From Monosporascus cannonballus (taxonomy: Eukaryota > Ascomycota > Sordariomycetes > Xylariales): a stretch of 64,000 nt of DNA. The notes below the pieces were generated by a model, which was not told where the DNA came from, did no database searches, and worked only from the letters and a program-made list of their open reading frames with translations. Position 1 is the first letter of the stretch. Each line of letters begins with the position of its first letter. Of this stretch, positions 37,304 to 49,708 are shown one piece after another. The position numbers and the translations under genes are program-made. The stretch covers positions 62,001 through 126,000 of the forward strand of contig QJNS01000193.1 in assembly GCA_004154925.1 (NCBI GenBank), written 5' to 3'.

Positions 37304-37738
37304 ATGAATATACCTATGTATTCGTATTATATTTGTCGCGGGTTATTATTTTATCGTATTTTTTCGTCGGATTTTTCCCGGCGCAAAAAATGCGTAATGC
37401 GGAATTATGGCCTTTGTAACGTAAACGGGGGGGTTTTTTTTTATTATCTTAAAAAGTTTGTTTCGAACTACCTTAAAGTTAAAACGGAATTTGAAAAAAT
37501 TAAGAAAAAAGCGGAATAAATACAGGCCAAGGTTCGCCGTTTTCGAAAACAAAAGAAATTATGGACCGATCGTATAGTACGTATATTATCGTGCAGATTT
37601 CGGTCATTAAAAGAATTGGATAAGTTGGAGCGTTAAGAAAAACAAGCCGAACTGGAGGCCGCCAAGGCTACATTAATAAAGGCTATTCTTTTTCTCGATT
37701 GGTCCTACCTAGAATCTACTAATTGATCGTCCGTTAAC
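37304..37738 (+). pseudogene. Antisense accessory ORF of the chromovirus (Cys/Tyr cluster plus charged coiled coil)
   Basis: Encoded on the strand opposite to gag-pol, between the 3' LTR and the end of pol. From ATG 37304 the frame is open 71 codons, then continues past TAA codons to about 37738 with stops all explicable by transitions. The N-terminus is rich in Cys and Tyr (YSYYICRGLLFYRI, then SRRKKCVMRNYGLC), consistent with a former CxxC-type double cluster in which Cys became Tyr. Then come long charged helices: LKVKTEFEKIKKKAE, VRRFRKQKKLW, SLKELDKLER and AELEAAKATL. This layout (two small Cys clusters, then coiled coil with RSLxELxxLER) resembles small fungal proteins I associate with Gypsy elements. 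The opposite-strand frame 37346-37552 is rejected because it shows no such organisation. Function unknown; possibly nucleic-acid binding. Confidence 0.6.
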
Positions 37739-37744
37739 TGGGGG

Positions 37745-40700
37745 ATTTTTAACCTTGCCGATTTCGGCGTTGTTAATAAAATCTTTTTAATAGATGTTAG
37801 GTATTAATAAGATTTTTGGCGGGTTTTTAAGTGTTCTCGAAATCCGGGTACTTTTTTTATTTAATTAAGTACTGGGTAAATCCGTTTTATTTTCGCATAT
37901 CGAAAACTTTTTTCATTTCGTAGATTTGTTCGTCTTTTATTTTTAAGTCGTTTTATGCTGTATATACCTTAATTATATCTTCTATTAATTTTAATAAAGA
38001 AATATGAAAATTTAGATGGAATTTGATTTTTAATAAAAATTCTAATTAATAATTATTTTTTAGGATTTCCTTGAAGATTTTGTATAAACCGATATATTTA
38101 AAATCGAGTTTTTTATTAAGTGGTTTTGATTAAAGTTTTTTTTGTAATAAAGAAGATTATTTTCTCCTTTTCGAAAGTTAATTTCTTTTTATTTTCTTTT
38201 AATTATAATATTTATTTATTTAATAACGTACGAATTTTAGGTTTATTTTTAATTTTTTAAAATAATTATCGTAATTTTTCTAATATAAGAATTATTTTAA
38301 TGTTAATTGGATTATCGTTGTATATCTTTTGGTATACCTTTAGAATAAAATCAAAATTTACGTTCGCAAATATTATTTTAATATTTTTTGATAATTGGTA
38401 TTATAAATTAATTATACGATTAGGAATTTTTCAATTTAATTATATTGTTCGTAATTAATATAATAAGTAAGTTTTTAGAATTTACTTCATCTGTTTTATT
38501 TATCCGCTTGTTTAAGGTTTAAATACGTTAAATAACTTATTGTTTAAGCCGATTTATGCTATAAGGCTTTGCTAAAATTTAAATACGAATATCGATCATT
38601 TATTTAAAATACGTTTTATTAATAATCCGTATATTTCGAAAATATATTTAACAGAATTATATGCTATTTGTTCGGTATTTATATTTTAATAATATTGTAA
38701 AAAATAGAAAAAATTCGTAAATTGATCGACAATTACGAAAATGCTATTATAATATATTCCTATAACTGGAATTCTTAATATTAAAAATTTAATAATAAAG
38801 TCGAATCTAATTAAATATTATAATTGTTTTATAATTGATAATAGTTGTAATTTTCCGTATAACTTATATTATCGAACTTTCGTTTTCGCGTAAATATTAT
38901 ATTAGTATATAACTTTTTATACCGGTAATTTTATTTTAAGAAAGGAATATATATATTAAAGCCGTTTTAGGGTTTTATAAATCTCTGGATATCCGTATAA
39001 TTAATATTCGTATATTTTTCGTATTAAATCCATTTAATAATTTTCTAGAATTTATATTTTATTTCGTTTGGTATTTTAAAAGACCGTAATTATATTGCTA
39101 GATTTTCTGGTATATATTAAAAGGTATTACTCAAATTATTATAATTTGTTACGGGCGTAAATATTTTTCTATAATAATATCGAAAATTATATTGCTAATT
39201 TTAACTAATTTCTTTCGAAGTTTGGCCGTTTGCTTAAGGTATTTACTTTGTTATTTTCTAAGTTCTTTTTATGAATAATAACGAAGTCGAAATTCGCCAA
39301 TTTTTCCGTATAACGAAGTTATTGTCTTATAAGTTCTCTGGTTATGGTAAACCGGGTAAGATTTTGATAATCTGTATAAACCTTAATCTAGTATAAGTTT
39401 TTTTTAGGAAATATCTAAATTTTCGAAATATTATAATAATGGCCATAAATTCCTTATTTGGATTACCGTAATTAAATTCCGGTTTTTTTAATATATACGA
39501 AAAAAATATAATAAGATACAATTTGTCTTAATTATTTCGTTATTTAATTATTATCTTTAACGCATAATTCGAAATATCGGTTTTTCATTTAACGGGACGG
39601 TTTAAATGGTATATAATTAATATTGGTTCGCTGGTAATCGTATTTTTAATATTCTGAAATACTTTTTCTTATTTGGCGTTTATTTAAACTTTTTTTTCGT
39701 AAAATTCGTTAAAGGTATAATTATTCTAATAAAACTTTGAATAAACCTTTTATAATAATTACTAAATTCAAAAAATACTTATTTTTTTTATTCGTAACTA
39801 ACGTTTGTTATTTTATAATTATAATAATGTTTTGGAATTTATCGTAATATGTTCTGGAATAATAATATATTCTAGATATTCCATTTTCTGCACGTAAAAT
39901 TAATTGTTTTTTGCGTAAATTAATAACTTTACGTTGTGTAAAATTTGAAGAATTTTATAAATATGTTTTACGTATGCTTTTTCCGTTTTTAAAAAGCTAA
40001 AAATTTCGTCGAGATAACAAATAACGAAAATATCGAGGTAATCTCGTAATATATAGTTTATTATCTATTAGAAGGTTATTGGTACGTTCGTAAATCCTAT
40101 TAACGTAATTAAGTACTTAAATAATCCGTATTTCGTTTTAAAGCTTATTTTTTATTCGTAAATTTTGATTTTAATAAAGTTATATTTATTTTTAAAATTA
40201 AATGTTCTAAATTATTTAGTTCCGTAAAATCAGTTTTTTATCTCTATAATTAAGGGTAATAATATTCGATTTTTAATAATAATATCGTTCAATTAACGAT
40301 AGTTAATTATAAGTTGCAATTTTCTATTTTTTTAATTCAAAAAACATAGGGTATTTTGCTGGTGATTTCGAAGGTCGAATTCATCCTTTTTATAACCTAT
40401 TTTCCAGGTAATTTCTGAAAATGCGTAATTTATTTCCGCTAAGGTTGTAAATAAGGTAAAATTTCGTCGAAAACTTTTCCGTAAGGATTATTTTATAATT
40501 TTATTTGTTATATTTTGATAATTTCGTATTAAGTCATTTTTTGAAAAGCTATTTATATATATAATATTATGGTTATATATTAGTTAGATTGTTTGATTTT
40601 TGGGGTATTGTTTTAGATCTTTATTTAATTTTTCTGATTTTGTTTTGATAATAATAACGATACGTCGTATTTTTCTTTAATACTCGTTTTCTTTTGTATT

Positions 40701-41400
40701 TTGTTCCTTTAGGTAATAAGGTTTTTGTCGTATCCTTATACTTCTATTTGTCGTTATTATCGATCAAATATTAAGATCTTAATTTTTTATTTATTTATTA
40801 ATAGGCTATAAGGCGAATTGTATTTAGCTAATCCCGTTATTAATTAAGATTTCGTACCAACGTATTTATAGTAATCCTAAGATTATATCGTAATTCTTAA
40901 ATAAAATAATATCGAAATTAACTATTTAATATTATCCGTAAATAAAAATCTCGAAATAATTAATTTTCCGTATACTTTTTTCGTTACTATAAGCGAATTC
41001 CTAATTTTCGGTATTCGTTATTGTATAAGGTTTTAATTTATATCTCTATAATAATCTAAATTTATTAACCATATTTGGTATAATGTACTTCCCACCCAGA
41101 ATTCTGTAATTTATTGTTACAGTATATTAGTACGTTTTTACTCGTATATTTAAGGTAATAAGAATATTAACGTTTTTTATCGTCGCGTTTAAAGCCTTTT
41201 TGGAATTCTTTTTTAATTTTTTTAGTTTTCGTTATTTTGCGGCTTTTTTTACAGATAACCTCTGCCTCTTAATTTCTATTCGAATTTATCGAACTTTATT
41301 TCTATTTCTTTATTTAACGCGTTCAATTATTATATTTGTCGTTATTACCGGGCTATTATTTTTTCAAAGTATTTTAATTATTTTTGATTTTGCTGTAATT
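37745..41400 (-). pseudogene. pol: Chromovirus pol: protease region, reverse transcriptase, RNase H, integrase, chromodomain
   Basis: The minus-strand frame is readable through RIP stops. Reverse transcriptase: PYGKVFDEILPYL (about 40463-40490), NYRQLND (about 40285-40310), KTKYGLFKYL then GFTNVPITF, and the catalytic YLDE (40016-40005; the second Asp of YLDD is Glu here). RNase H: FNYGNPNKEFMAI and FRYFLKKTYT (about 39390-39485). Integrase: SYLTYLNLKQADKQNRQ (38506-38580), the decayed form of the LSTAxHPQTDGQTER signature. The C-terminus has LDFKYIGLYKI and FHLNFHISLL, then a chromodomain (YEMKKVFDMRKQNGF and KKYPDFENTQKPAKNL, about 37806-37935), which in active relatives targets insertion to heterochromatin. 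Pol appears to end near 37745, tail to tail with the antisense ORF. Confidence 0.85.
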
Positions 41401-41639
41401 ATTTTTCTTTATCGAACAAATTATTTTTTATAATTAGGCTTATATTTTATTATGTGTCGTTTTAATTATTATTGCAGAAATCCTTTATAAATTAACGTAT
41501 TTTTTTCTTAATAACTTTTTTTATAAGTTTTTATAATAAATGCCAATTGAAAATAGAAATTTGTAATAATTTCTTAGTAATGTTTTTCATTACATGCTAA
41601 ATTAATTACTTTTTCGTTTGGTAGTTATATTACTAGAAA

Positions 41640-43200
41640 TAATAAACGGGGTTTTCTTGCGGGTATTGTTTTTTTCGAGCCAGTATTTTATTTTAGCTAA
41701 TTGTTAAATATTTTCTGGGCTTATAAATCGAAAGTATTAATATTATTATTTATCGTTTTTATTATTTCCGATACGGTTTGGAAAATCGAATTTTTCATAA
41801 TATATGCGGGTAATCCGTCCGTAAATATATTATTTCCTTTCTTTGCAATCGGGATATTTTCCTCGTCGACAATATATGGTATGCATTTTGCCGTATCGAT
41901 TAAGGGTTCCGAAACAGATTTTTTATATAATTCTAATATTCGCGGAATTATTTTTATAATATTTTTTATTATATTCGTAATATTTATTAAGCTAGTTTTC
42001 TGGTTTTTTTTATTTTGTATTGGACTTTTCGCCACAAAGCATTTGGTATATATTTAGGCTAAATTATGTTAATAAATTTGCTTTTATTTTTTTGATTTTC
42101 TCTAGATTATTTCTTAGGTATAGGTTTTTCGTTATTTTAACGGAGTTTTTTAGATACCTTGTATTATACTGCCTTATATCCTATTTTCTTACAATTATAA
42201 TATTTCGTCTAGTTCTAGGTTTTCTTATAAATAGCTTTTAGTTTTATAGGTCCTAGTTCTGTACCGTAAAAAGTATTACTGCGTCGAAAAGCGTTGATAT
42301 TAGCCGTATATCGGGGTTTATTATTATTATTTCCTTTAGCACCTTTAATGCGTTATGCGTATTATCGATCGTCGATCTTAATTATTATAACGATATAATC
42401 CGATAGATAATTAGACCGATTAAGTTTAAAAAATTCCTTTTATATTTTTTTTCATGCAGTCGAAAAACCTGGTTATTAGTATATTTTGTTCGTAGTTTAA
42501 TTTAGCACTTAATTAAATTAGCGTACTGCCGTAATTAGATACGGATCTTTTTTGTTGTAATTACTGGATTTATATTTTAGTTTTTGTTTTTTCGTTTATT
42601 ATTCCCAAAGTTTTCGTTAATACTTATTCGAATTAGTCGTAATTGCTGTAAATTTTTATTACCCTTGGGTTTTGTTATTTAACCGGTAAAATAACGTATT
42701 TTCGTTTAGCGGATTTAAATTAAATAGCTGTATTTCCGGTAAATCGATCGATTGCGAAGTTAATTCACATAGTAAATGTAATTAGTCCAATAAGAAAATA
42801 TTCGAAATATGTTTATTATTAAATTAAAAATAATTATAGCTTAGTTAAAATTCCGTTAAAAAGTTTTGGCTTAGAAGGTTTAAGGAGTTTTCCTGGTTCT
42901 TTGGTAAAGTTCAGCTAAATAACCTAATTTGTTCGAAAGGGCTTCCCAATTTCGGGAACTTTTTTTTAAGCTTTTTATAGACGGCTTAAAAGGACGTCGT
43001 AAGATTATTATTATCTTTTTAAAGTTGGAAAATGTGTTCGTTTATAGCATCTAGGCGTCGAAAAACTTTTTCGCCAAAAAAGAGAGGTTATTTTTTGGGA
43101 CTTTATTCCAGTGTCCGAGTAATTAAAGATTTAGTAAGTAAGTTATTCGGGCTATTTGCTAATAGATATAATGTTGGCGATATTGCTCAGAAATTGACGA
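41640..43200 (-). pseudogene. gag: Chromovirus gag region
   Basis: Minus-strand frame following the 5' LTR. A 105-codon undamaged piece lies at 42035-41721 (MAKSPIQNKK, with ISEPLIDTAKCIPYIVDEENI-like text within a helix-rich polypeptide). Homologous DNA occurs in the two partial copies at 25.3-26.8 kb and 27.5-28.7 kb. A CNEKHY remnant near 41600 may be the end of a zinc knuckle, but it is too damaged to assert. The plus-strand frames here (41701-42057, 42020-42241, 43032-43223) are shadows. Confidence 0.55.
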
Positions 43201-43218
43201 TATTATTAAATAAAAATT

Positions 43219-43640
43219 TGTAACATATAACGGCTAGGAAATTTAACTAATTATTAAACCTTAATAATACGGGTTTATATTAATAAGAATATCCTAAGAT
43301 TTTATAATAATAAAATAATTTAATTACAATTTTTAATACCATAATATAAATGTCGTATTACAAAAGATTAATATTAATAGATATTATAAGTTAAAATTAT
43401 TTAAATTATAGAAATAATAAACGTATTATATTCGGTTTTCCTAGTTTTATCGGGCCTGGCTTTATGGGCTTTACGATAGATCCTGTCGAGCCTGGTTCTA
43501 TAGGCTTTGCGATAAATTCTGTCGAACCTGGCTCTATGGGCTTTACGATAGATCCTGTCGAGCCATTACGTGATTTGACCCACATGGCTTAGTTATTTTC
43601 TTGATGCGACCGTTTCTCGAGGCCGCAGCCTGTTGGGTCA
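43219..43640 (-). repeat. 5' LTR of the chromovirus
   Basis: 422 bp, on the minus strand starting TGACCCAACAGG and ending TATATGTTACA. Three 36 bp minisatellite units (CCTGGCTYTATGGGC type) at 43455-43562. Less AT-mutated than the 3' LTR partner, especially from 43430 to 43640. Confidence 0.85.
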
Positions 43641-45904
43641 AAATATGGGTTTAATGGTTATAAAAGAGTACATATTTCGTATATTCACGTTAAAAACGTA
43701 TTAAATTTTCTTTACCATAAAAAGTATTATTTCGGTAAAAAACGTAGAATACAGAATTTACGTAACGGTTATTTTACAAAAAAATATTACAAACTTTCTA
43801 CATATTTTAATATTTATTAGATTTATCGAATAAACCAAATTAATCGAAATACATTACACGGGAGATTATTATTTTTTATTAACGGTTCAATTCTCGTATT
43901 ATACGATAACTATGAACTTTGCTACGAACATACTATAAAGTGTAATGAAAATATTTTCTAAAACTTACCATAATATAACCTTTTAAATAACTTTAATATA
44001 ATTTTATACAAAACTAATAAAAAAGTCTTTTCGATAATAAACAATTTAAGATAAATAATTAAAAAGTACTAATTATAATTCTTAGCGATAAAAATCTAAA
44101 ATTTACGTTCGTCTTATAAAATAAAATCTTTAATGTTTTAAAAGATTACATGATATATGTTTACCGTAGATTGTTTATAAATCGATAATTTATCGAAAAA
44201 ACATATTAAATGGTAAAACTCGCTATACAGTTTTATACGATCACCGACCTTAAAAATTTATAAATTAATATAAAACTTGCTTTATCATATTATATAAATA
44301 CATGTTTAATAATTATAATATAAAAATTATTAAATAACTTAATACTTAATTTTTAGCTAAGGTCGACGATAAATCTATTAAAAGACAAAAAAGAAAATAA
44401 TTATAAATAATACAATAAATATCTTAAAAATATTACATTTGAAAAACAAGTTAATGAACTAATATGATTCACATATTTGTTTAAGAAAAATATAATAATT
44501 AATATTTCCTAACGGAATTTAAAAAGAAATAAAGACGTATATTTTAAATTATATCCAAAATATTATTTATTAACTTAACCTAAACTAAAATACTTGCGCA
44601 TTTCGGCGAGATTAATTAATATTATTACGAAATTTAAAGCTAGTAAATTATTAATTAACATCTGTTCTTAAGTAAAAATTTATTATATTATTTTAATAAC
44701 TTAAGTTTATAAATTAAAACAAAATAACCTTATTTATTATGAAAACGCTTAAACTTGCCTTTATAGCCTTAAACAGTAACGAATAAAAATAAAGAAATTA
44801 ACGATATCGTGAATCGTAAAATTAGTTAATATAAAAAAAAATCTTGACCGTCAAATATCTCGTTATGTAAATAGATTATAAAGCTAAAATAACAAATAAC
44901 GTTTTAAAAACCATTTTCGTTATAATTAATAAGGCGATTGCCAAATATGAAATAAAATATTTAATTAATTAATCTGGTAAATATCCAAAAACCGGTTTAG
45001 TTTGCCTTATTAAAACTAAGATACTGGACAATAAATATGTAATTACATTTTTTATTTATAAAAAACATAATAAGAATTAATAATTATATTTCTGATATAG
45101 TTTTTAATTAATAGCATATATATATAATTCTATTACTTTAATTTATTTTGATTAGAAAACCGTAATGAAAATTACGTTATAAATTGCAAAAAATAATTAA
45201 CGGTTAACGTTTTTCTTAAGAAATTTTGCGTTATTCGAAAAGTGCGATCATTGACATTTAAAAAAACTCTACGTATTTCACAACTCCATTTATTAAAAAG
45301 CTTCATTTTTTCTTTTTTTAATTTTTAATTATTTCATATTTAAAGTCATAATTTCCCATTTTTATAATCGTTGGTACCATTATATTTAATAAACAATTTA
45401 TTGCCTTTATTATTATAAAACGTTTAACATAATAAACTCCTTGTAACATTTAATAAAAAAGTTATTAAAAATAGTTTTTTAACATTGTTTTGTTCAGTAT
45501 TTAAAAAGTTCGAATAAAACTTTTAATTTAGCGAATTTACAAATATGCAAAATAAATACAATATCAATAAAACGAAAAGTAACGATTATGGATAGAATAA
45601 TAAAAAGTCTATTAATTTCGATAATTTAATTATACTTATTAAGAAAATATTTCTGCTCAAAACTTAATTAACACAGATATATATGTACACGATAATATGG
45701 TTATAATTTATTGCTTATATAATATAAAATAAAACAATGTAACCTATTTTAATAATTGTGTAAAGAACGTTAATAATTACTATATTATTAAAAACATTAA
45801 AAGAATAATATTAAAAAACGGAAATCGGGTTTTTCTCTTTTAAATTGTAATACACTTTACGAAAGGATAAATGTTTATGATAATTAACATATTTAGTTTT
45901 AGAC
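43641..45904. other. AT-rich RIP-mutated DNA, nothing recognised
   Basis: Continuation of the old sequence into which the chromovirus inserted. No readable frame, LTR or TIR found. Confidence 0.6.
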
Positions 45905-46240
45905 GGTCCGGTTTTAGTAACATTAATAGATAAAACGATAAAAATATCAAAGTTTTCGAAAACCTTGTTTTTTATAATCTCGTTAACGAAGAAATAATAA
46001 TCGTCAAAATTGCCCGTACTAACAAAATTATTCTTAACAGTAAAACTATAAATTAAATATTCGAAAATTTAATTCATAATGACGAAAACTCAGTTAAAAT
46101 TCCCCGTATTAGTAAGATTATTTTTAATAGTAAATCATTAAACCCGTTTTTCGAAAATTTCGTTTGTAAAAACGAAATACTCGGTAAATTTTCCCGGGTT
46201 AATAAAATTACTTATATTGATAAAAATTTCGATTTATCGC
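45905..46240. repeat. 90 bp tandem repeat
   Basis: CCCG anchors at 46013, 46103 and 46193 give an exact 90 bp spacing; between them TTCGAAAATTT and AAAATTAYT blocks recur in register. A diverged unit precedes at about 45905-46008. Because 90 is a multiple of three the units stay in frame, and the minus strand reads as a 30-residue repeat (TNEIFE .. IKNNLTNTGN) with one or two RIP stops. Could be coding repeats of a lost gene or a plain minisatellite. Confidence 0.65.
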
Positions 46241-47423
46241 CTAAAACTTTAATTAATAAAAATATAATGCCTATTAAATATTGTTATGCTGGTAAAATTA
46301 TTTTACCTAGAAAATTAATCTCGGTAATAAAAAAAATTAAACTTTTTGAAAAATCTTAAAAAACTATTTTCGTTTAATAATGTTAATTCCTTATTTATAA
46401 AGTAAAAGTTAAATTAACTTTATTCATTTATTAATAACAACTAAAGAAGTTTTATAACGAAAAAAAATCCTTTTAGTCGCTTATTATATCCGAATTCGTA
46501 ATAAATACGGTAAAAACGCCCGGTTTCTAATAAAGTTATCAAAAGATTAATTGATTTCTTAACAAATTTACATTTAAAACTTTTACAGAATATCTGTATT
46601 TCAAATTCGTTCCAAATACGGTAAAATACCTTTATAAAGTTTATAATAATAACGAAATATACGATAATATTAAATTTATCAAAATAATTATTTTAATTAT
46701 TAAATATTATAGCTTAAAAACTATATTATTAATAATATTAATATATATTTCATGAAAATAAAATGCTACAATTTATGTTAAGTTGTATTTGCCGTAACTA
46801 AACTTACTATTATAATTAACAACGGTAACCATATTTATAATAATATATGTGTAATTTAAAAAACGTTTGCAAAATTAACGAACGTTTTAATAAATAAAAA
46901 TATTTTTAACATTATTAAAGTTATTGTTGCCGATATAAACCTAATTTTCTAATTCATTAAGAAAAGAATCAATAATACAATCGTAACGGTTATCGAAATA
47001 ATTAATGTTAAAAATAAGGTTATTTCGAAAAAGGTTAAAAAATTTCCTTTCACTTAATATATTACTTTACAAAATATTTTACCGAAACTGGAAGTTATTA
47101 AAAACATTATTAAAAATACCAAATAATAAACGATAACGGTTATGCAATTATCGTTACAAACAACGAAAAACTTTATAAGTTATATTAATTTATAAAAAGA
47201 TAAACGCCCGCTCAAATAATTAAAAACAATATAAATATTTATTAAATATCGCATAGATATTTATTATAAAATATATCCTATATTAATAATTAAAATTTCA
47301 AAGTGTGCGTTTAGTTTTATGCATAAATATTAAATATTAGTTTTTTATTTAAATAATTAGAATTAACCGTGTTAATCGTAATACCTTACGTTATATGCTT
47401 ATTTTTTTAAGTAAAAAAATATT
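46241..47423. other. AT-rich RIP-mutated DNA, nothing recognised
   Basis: No supported frame or repeat. Ends at a mutated copy of the LTR-like repeat. Confidence 0.6.
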
Positions 47424-47580
47424 TATTAAGAATTTTACAGTTACTGTTATAATAACCGAATTTCCGGCTATTAACAACTAGAAAACTCTCTAGATTTTCA
47501 ATTAAAAAAAGCAAAATAATTACATTTACATAATTATACGTACTTTATAATTAGTTATTTAAAATAAGTGAAAACTTGCT
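47424..47580 (+). repeat. RIP-mutated copy of the LTR-like repeat at 31679
   Basis: Aligns in direct orientation with 31679-31833 through TTACAGTTACYGTTATARTAACC and TTTCCGGCTA blocks down to GTGAAAA; differences are nearly all C/T or G/A. The distal half of the repeat is not present. Confidence 0.6.
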
Positions 47581-48420
47581 ATATTACTTACGTTGCTTTG
47601 TATAATTATTTCGTCACCTTTTCCAGATCTTACGTAATTCTTAACACTTTTTCTAAATGTCGAAATCTTGGCTTGGAAAGAATTCGATATCTTATTATTT
47701 ATTTAGGTGTATTATTTCGGGATTAATCATAGTTAGAAAATGCAGTATTATACGAAAAATTATCAATAATTATCTAATTTTACACGCCTGTCTATTTTTT
47801 AAAATAGATCTCGATATTGTAAATTTTCTCGTAATCGGTTTATATATTCTATTCTGGTTTCTGTTTATTAAACTTCCGTTTTTTTTCGCAAGTTTAAAAT
47901 GCTTACAAAATGGCCATTTTTCCAGTTTAGAATTATTCAAGTCATTTCTTAAGTCTATAATTAATTTCGTCTGTATTAGATTAATTTTGCTCTAATTATC
48001 GCATTGTTTTTATTATATTTGTCGTTTTAAAAGTTCTGTATTAAAAAGAAACATCGTTGTATGTCGAAGGTTTATAAACGAATAAAACCGTTGAAATAAT
48101 GTTAAAATCTCGGGCTTTAAGATTTTTCTAAAAGTATTTCAAATTTTACATTAATCATAAATTTTTATAATTCGCTAATTAGTTTAATATCATATATATA
48201 TATAAACACGTTAAACAAGTTGTAATTATATATACAAATCCGTCGATATATTGCTGAAAAGTTTAAAATAGTGTGTTTTATAACCGTTTAAAGTCCAGCG
48301 TATTTTTACGTGTAAAGCGACTATTCTTAATTTTTTTTTCTGTTAACCGCTGCAAATATCTTGTCGATAATATAATTATAATATTGAAGAGCTTTATTAA
48401 ATATTCTTAAACGGTAAGTA
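47581..48420. other. AT-rich sequence with an ambiguous open stretch
   Basis: The plus frame 47657-47995 (112 codons, hydrophobic) and the complementary minus frame both look plausible. The minus frame contains RIP-type stops and Gln/Arg/Asn-rich helices (TETRIEYINRLRENLQYRDL) suggestive of a gag, so the plus frame is probably its shadow. Neither is firm. Confidence 0.35.
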
Positions 48421-48539
48421 AGTAGACATAGATACTCATAAACATCTTGGCTAGGCCGTTGCTGCCTAAAGTGGCTTTTACTCCAACTCGCTAGAGCCAG
48501 CCTCGACTGTCGGCCTAGGTCGTTAAGTTATTTAAAGTC

Positions 48540-48651
48540 CCGTCACCTCTTTTCTGTTCTCTCTCCTTTGATTTTCCACACCCCCAATTAAACTCCCCGG
48601 AGAAAAGTAAACACTCCCACCTTTTCAGATCCCCGAGACTCGTCGGTCAAC
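48540..48651 (+). promoter_or_regulatory. CT-rich promoter/leader of the VOC gene
   Basis: A pyrimidine-rich tract (CACCTCTTTTCTGTTCTCTC, about 48545-48592) precedes the ATG at 48652, a common feature of highly or constitutively expressed filamentous-fungal promoters near the transcription start. The start codon context is GTCAACATGAG. Confidence 0.5.
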
Positions 48652-49222
48652 ATGAGCTTCGACAAGCTGACACTAGCGACCTGCCTCTGGTTCGACGGCC
48701 AGGCCGAAGAGGCGGCCAACTTTTACGTCTCCGTCTTCAAGAACTCCAAGATCACCCACATGCAGCGCTACTCGGATGCCGGCAAGGAGCACCACGGCCA
48801 CGAGCCGGGGACCGTCCTGATCGTCGAGTTCGAACTCAACGGCCACCGCTTCGTCGGCCTTAACGGCGGGCCCAACTTCAAGTTCAGCCCGGCCACCTCG
48901 TTCATGGTCGACTGGTAACTATCACCCATCCTTTCAGCTGATAGATCCAGGGGACCCAACTAACACCTGGCTGGACAGCGACACGCAGGAGGAAGTCGAC
49001 TACTACTGGGACAAGCTGCGCGAGGGCGGCGACGAGGCCGCACAGCAGTGCGGCTGGTTGGCCGACAAGTACGGCGTATCGTGGCAGATTGTGCCCCGCG
49101 TCCTCAAGGACATGATGAGCAGCCCCGACAAGGAAAAGGCCAACCGCGCCACCGTGGCTATGATGCAGATGCATAAACTGGATATTGCCGGGCTGCAGAA
49201 GGCGTTTGACGGCACCGCTTAG
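48652..49222 (+). CDS. VOC-superfamily PhnB-like protein (3-demethylubiquinone-9 3-methyltransferase-like fold)
   Basis: Two exons, 48652-48914 and 48979-49222. The 64 nt intron has donor GTAACT at 48915, branch site CTAAC at 48960-48964 and acceptor ACAG ending 48978; the phase-2 join makes TG|C, a Cys, giving FMVDC followed by DTQEEVDYYWDKL, which is the conserved continuation in this family. The 168-residue protein contains LWFDGQAEEAANFYVSVF (beta-alpha start of a vicinal-oxygen-chelate module), the GTVLIVEFEL strand, FVGLNGGP, and CGWLADKYGVSWQIVP near the C-terminus. Databases often label such proteins as demethylubiquinone methyltransferases, but the fold is glyoxalase/bleomycin-resistance-like and the real reaction is unknown. 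No targeting signal. Codon use is GC-rich and the frame undamaged, although AT-rich DNA ends only about 200 bp upstream. Confidence 0.93.
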
Positions 49223-49708
49223 GGTGTCGGGTGCAGATGGTTCGGGAGTCTTGGTGCTGACATAATTATTTTCTGCCCTGGCAGATGAGAATGGAGTCCG
49301 TGAAAGTTATACAGTGACTACATCGTTAGCTGAAGCCCGGCATTTGGGGTTTGTGCCAGAAGTGATGATATCTGAAGTGTGATGCTCCGCAAACCGCCAA
49401 CGCTCGCCCAACTTCCCACCAGCCGCTCGCCTGGCATTTGCACTCGTGGGTTGTGGAGGATCAACCGCAGATCTTTCCGTGGTTGCCGATTTCCCAGGTA
49501 GCTGAAGTGGGCTGGCAATTCACTCATCCAAGCAATATGGCGCTGTACTCTTGCCACTCTTGTCACAAATGGTGGAGTGACATGCAAACTAAGGGGACTG
49601 GATGGGGCCACCTCTCCGCAATCCCAACTCTGATATAATCCAAGCATAGTGCTCTGTGATTAGGGATTGCCCCTTTGCAGTACTCAGGTTCCCTGATGGG
49701 CCATCACC
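49223..49708. other. Intergenic spacer, nothing recognised
   Basis: Normal composition, 486 bp between the VOC gene and the helical-domain ORF. Contains the terminator of the former and promoter of the latter. Short frames here overlap and lack domain features. Confidence 0.5.

Larger units (their letters stand above)
36759..43640 (-). mobile_element. Complete Ty3/Gypsy chromovirus, RIP-inactivated
   Basis: A 6.9 kb element on the minus strand. The LTRs are 43219-43640 (5', 422 bp) and 36759-37142 (3', 384 bp); read on the minus strand they start TGACCCAACA. The length difference is one extra 36 bp minisatellite unit. A purine tract (AGAAAGGGAAAA, complement of about 37150-37166) lies just upstream of the 3' LTR, fixing orientation. 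Interior order on the minus strand is gag (about 41640-43200), protease-like region, reverse transcriptase, RNase H, integrase, chromodomain. Nearly all disruptions are TAA/TAG/TGA by transition. A plus-strand accessory frame sits between pol and the 3' LTR. Target duplication not clear. Related copies: 25331-26997, 27500-28920, 51874-51945, 59289 onward. Confidence 0.9.

Noticed and set aside
41701..42057. 118-codon plus frame with apparent transmembrane helices
   Set aside because: Complement of the minus-strand gag frame 42035-41721, which agrees with the element's orientation.
48768..49215. Minus-strand frames over the VOC gene
   Set aside because: Shadows of the intact two-exon plus-strand gene with matching intron signals.
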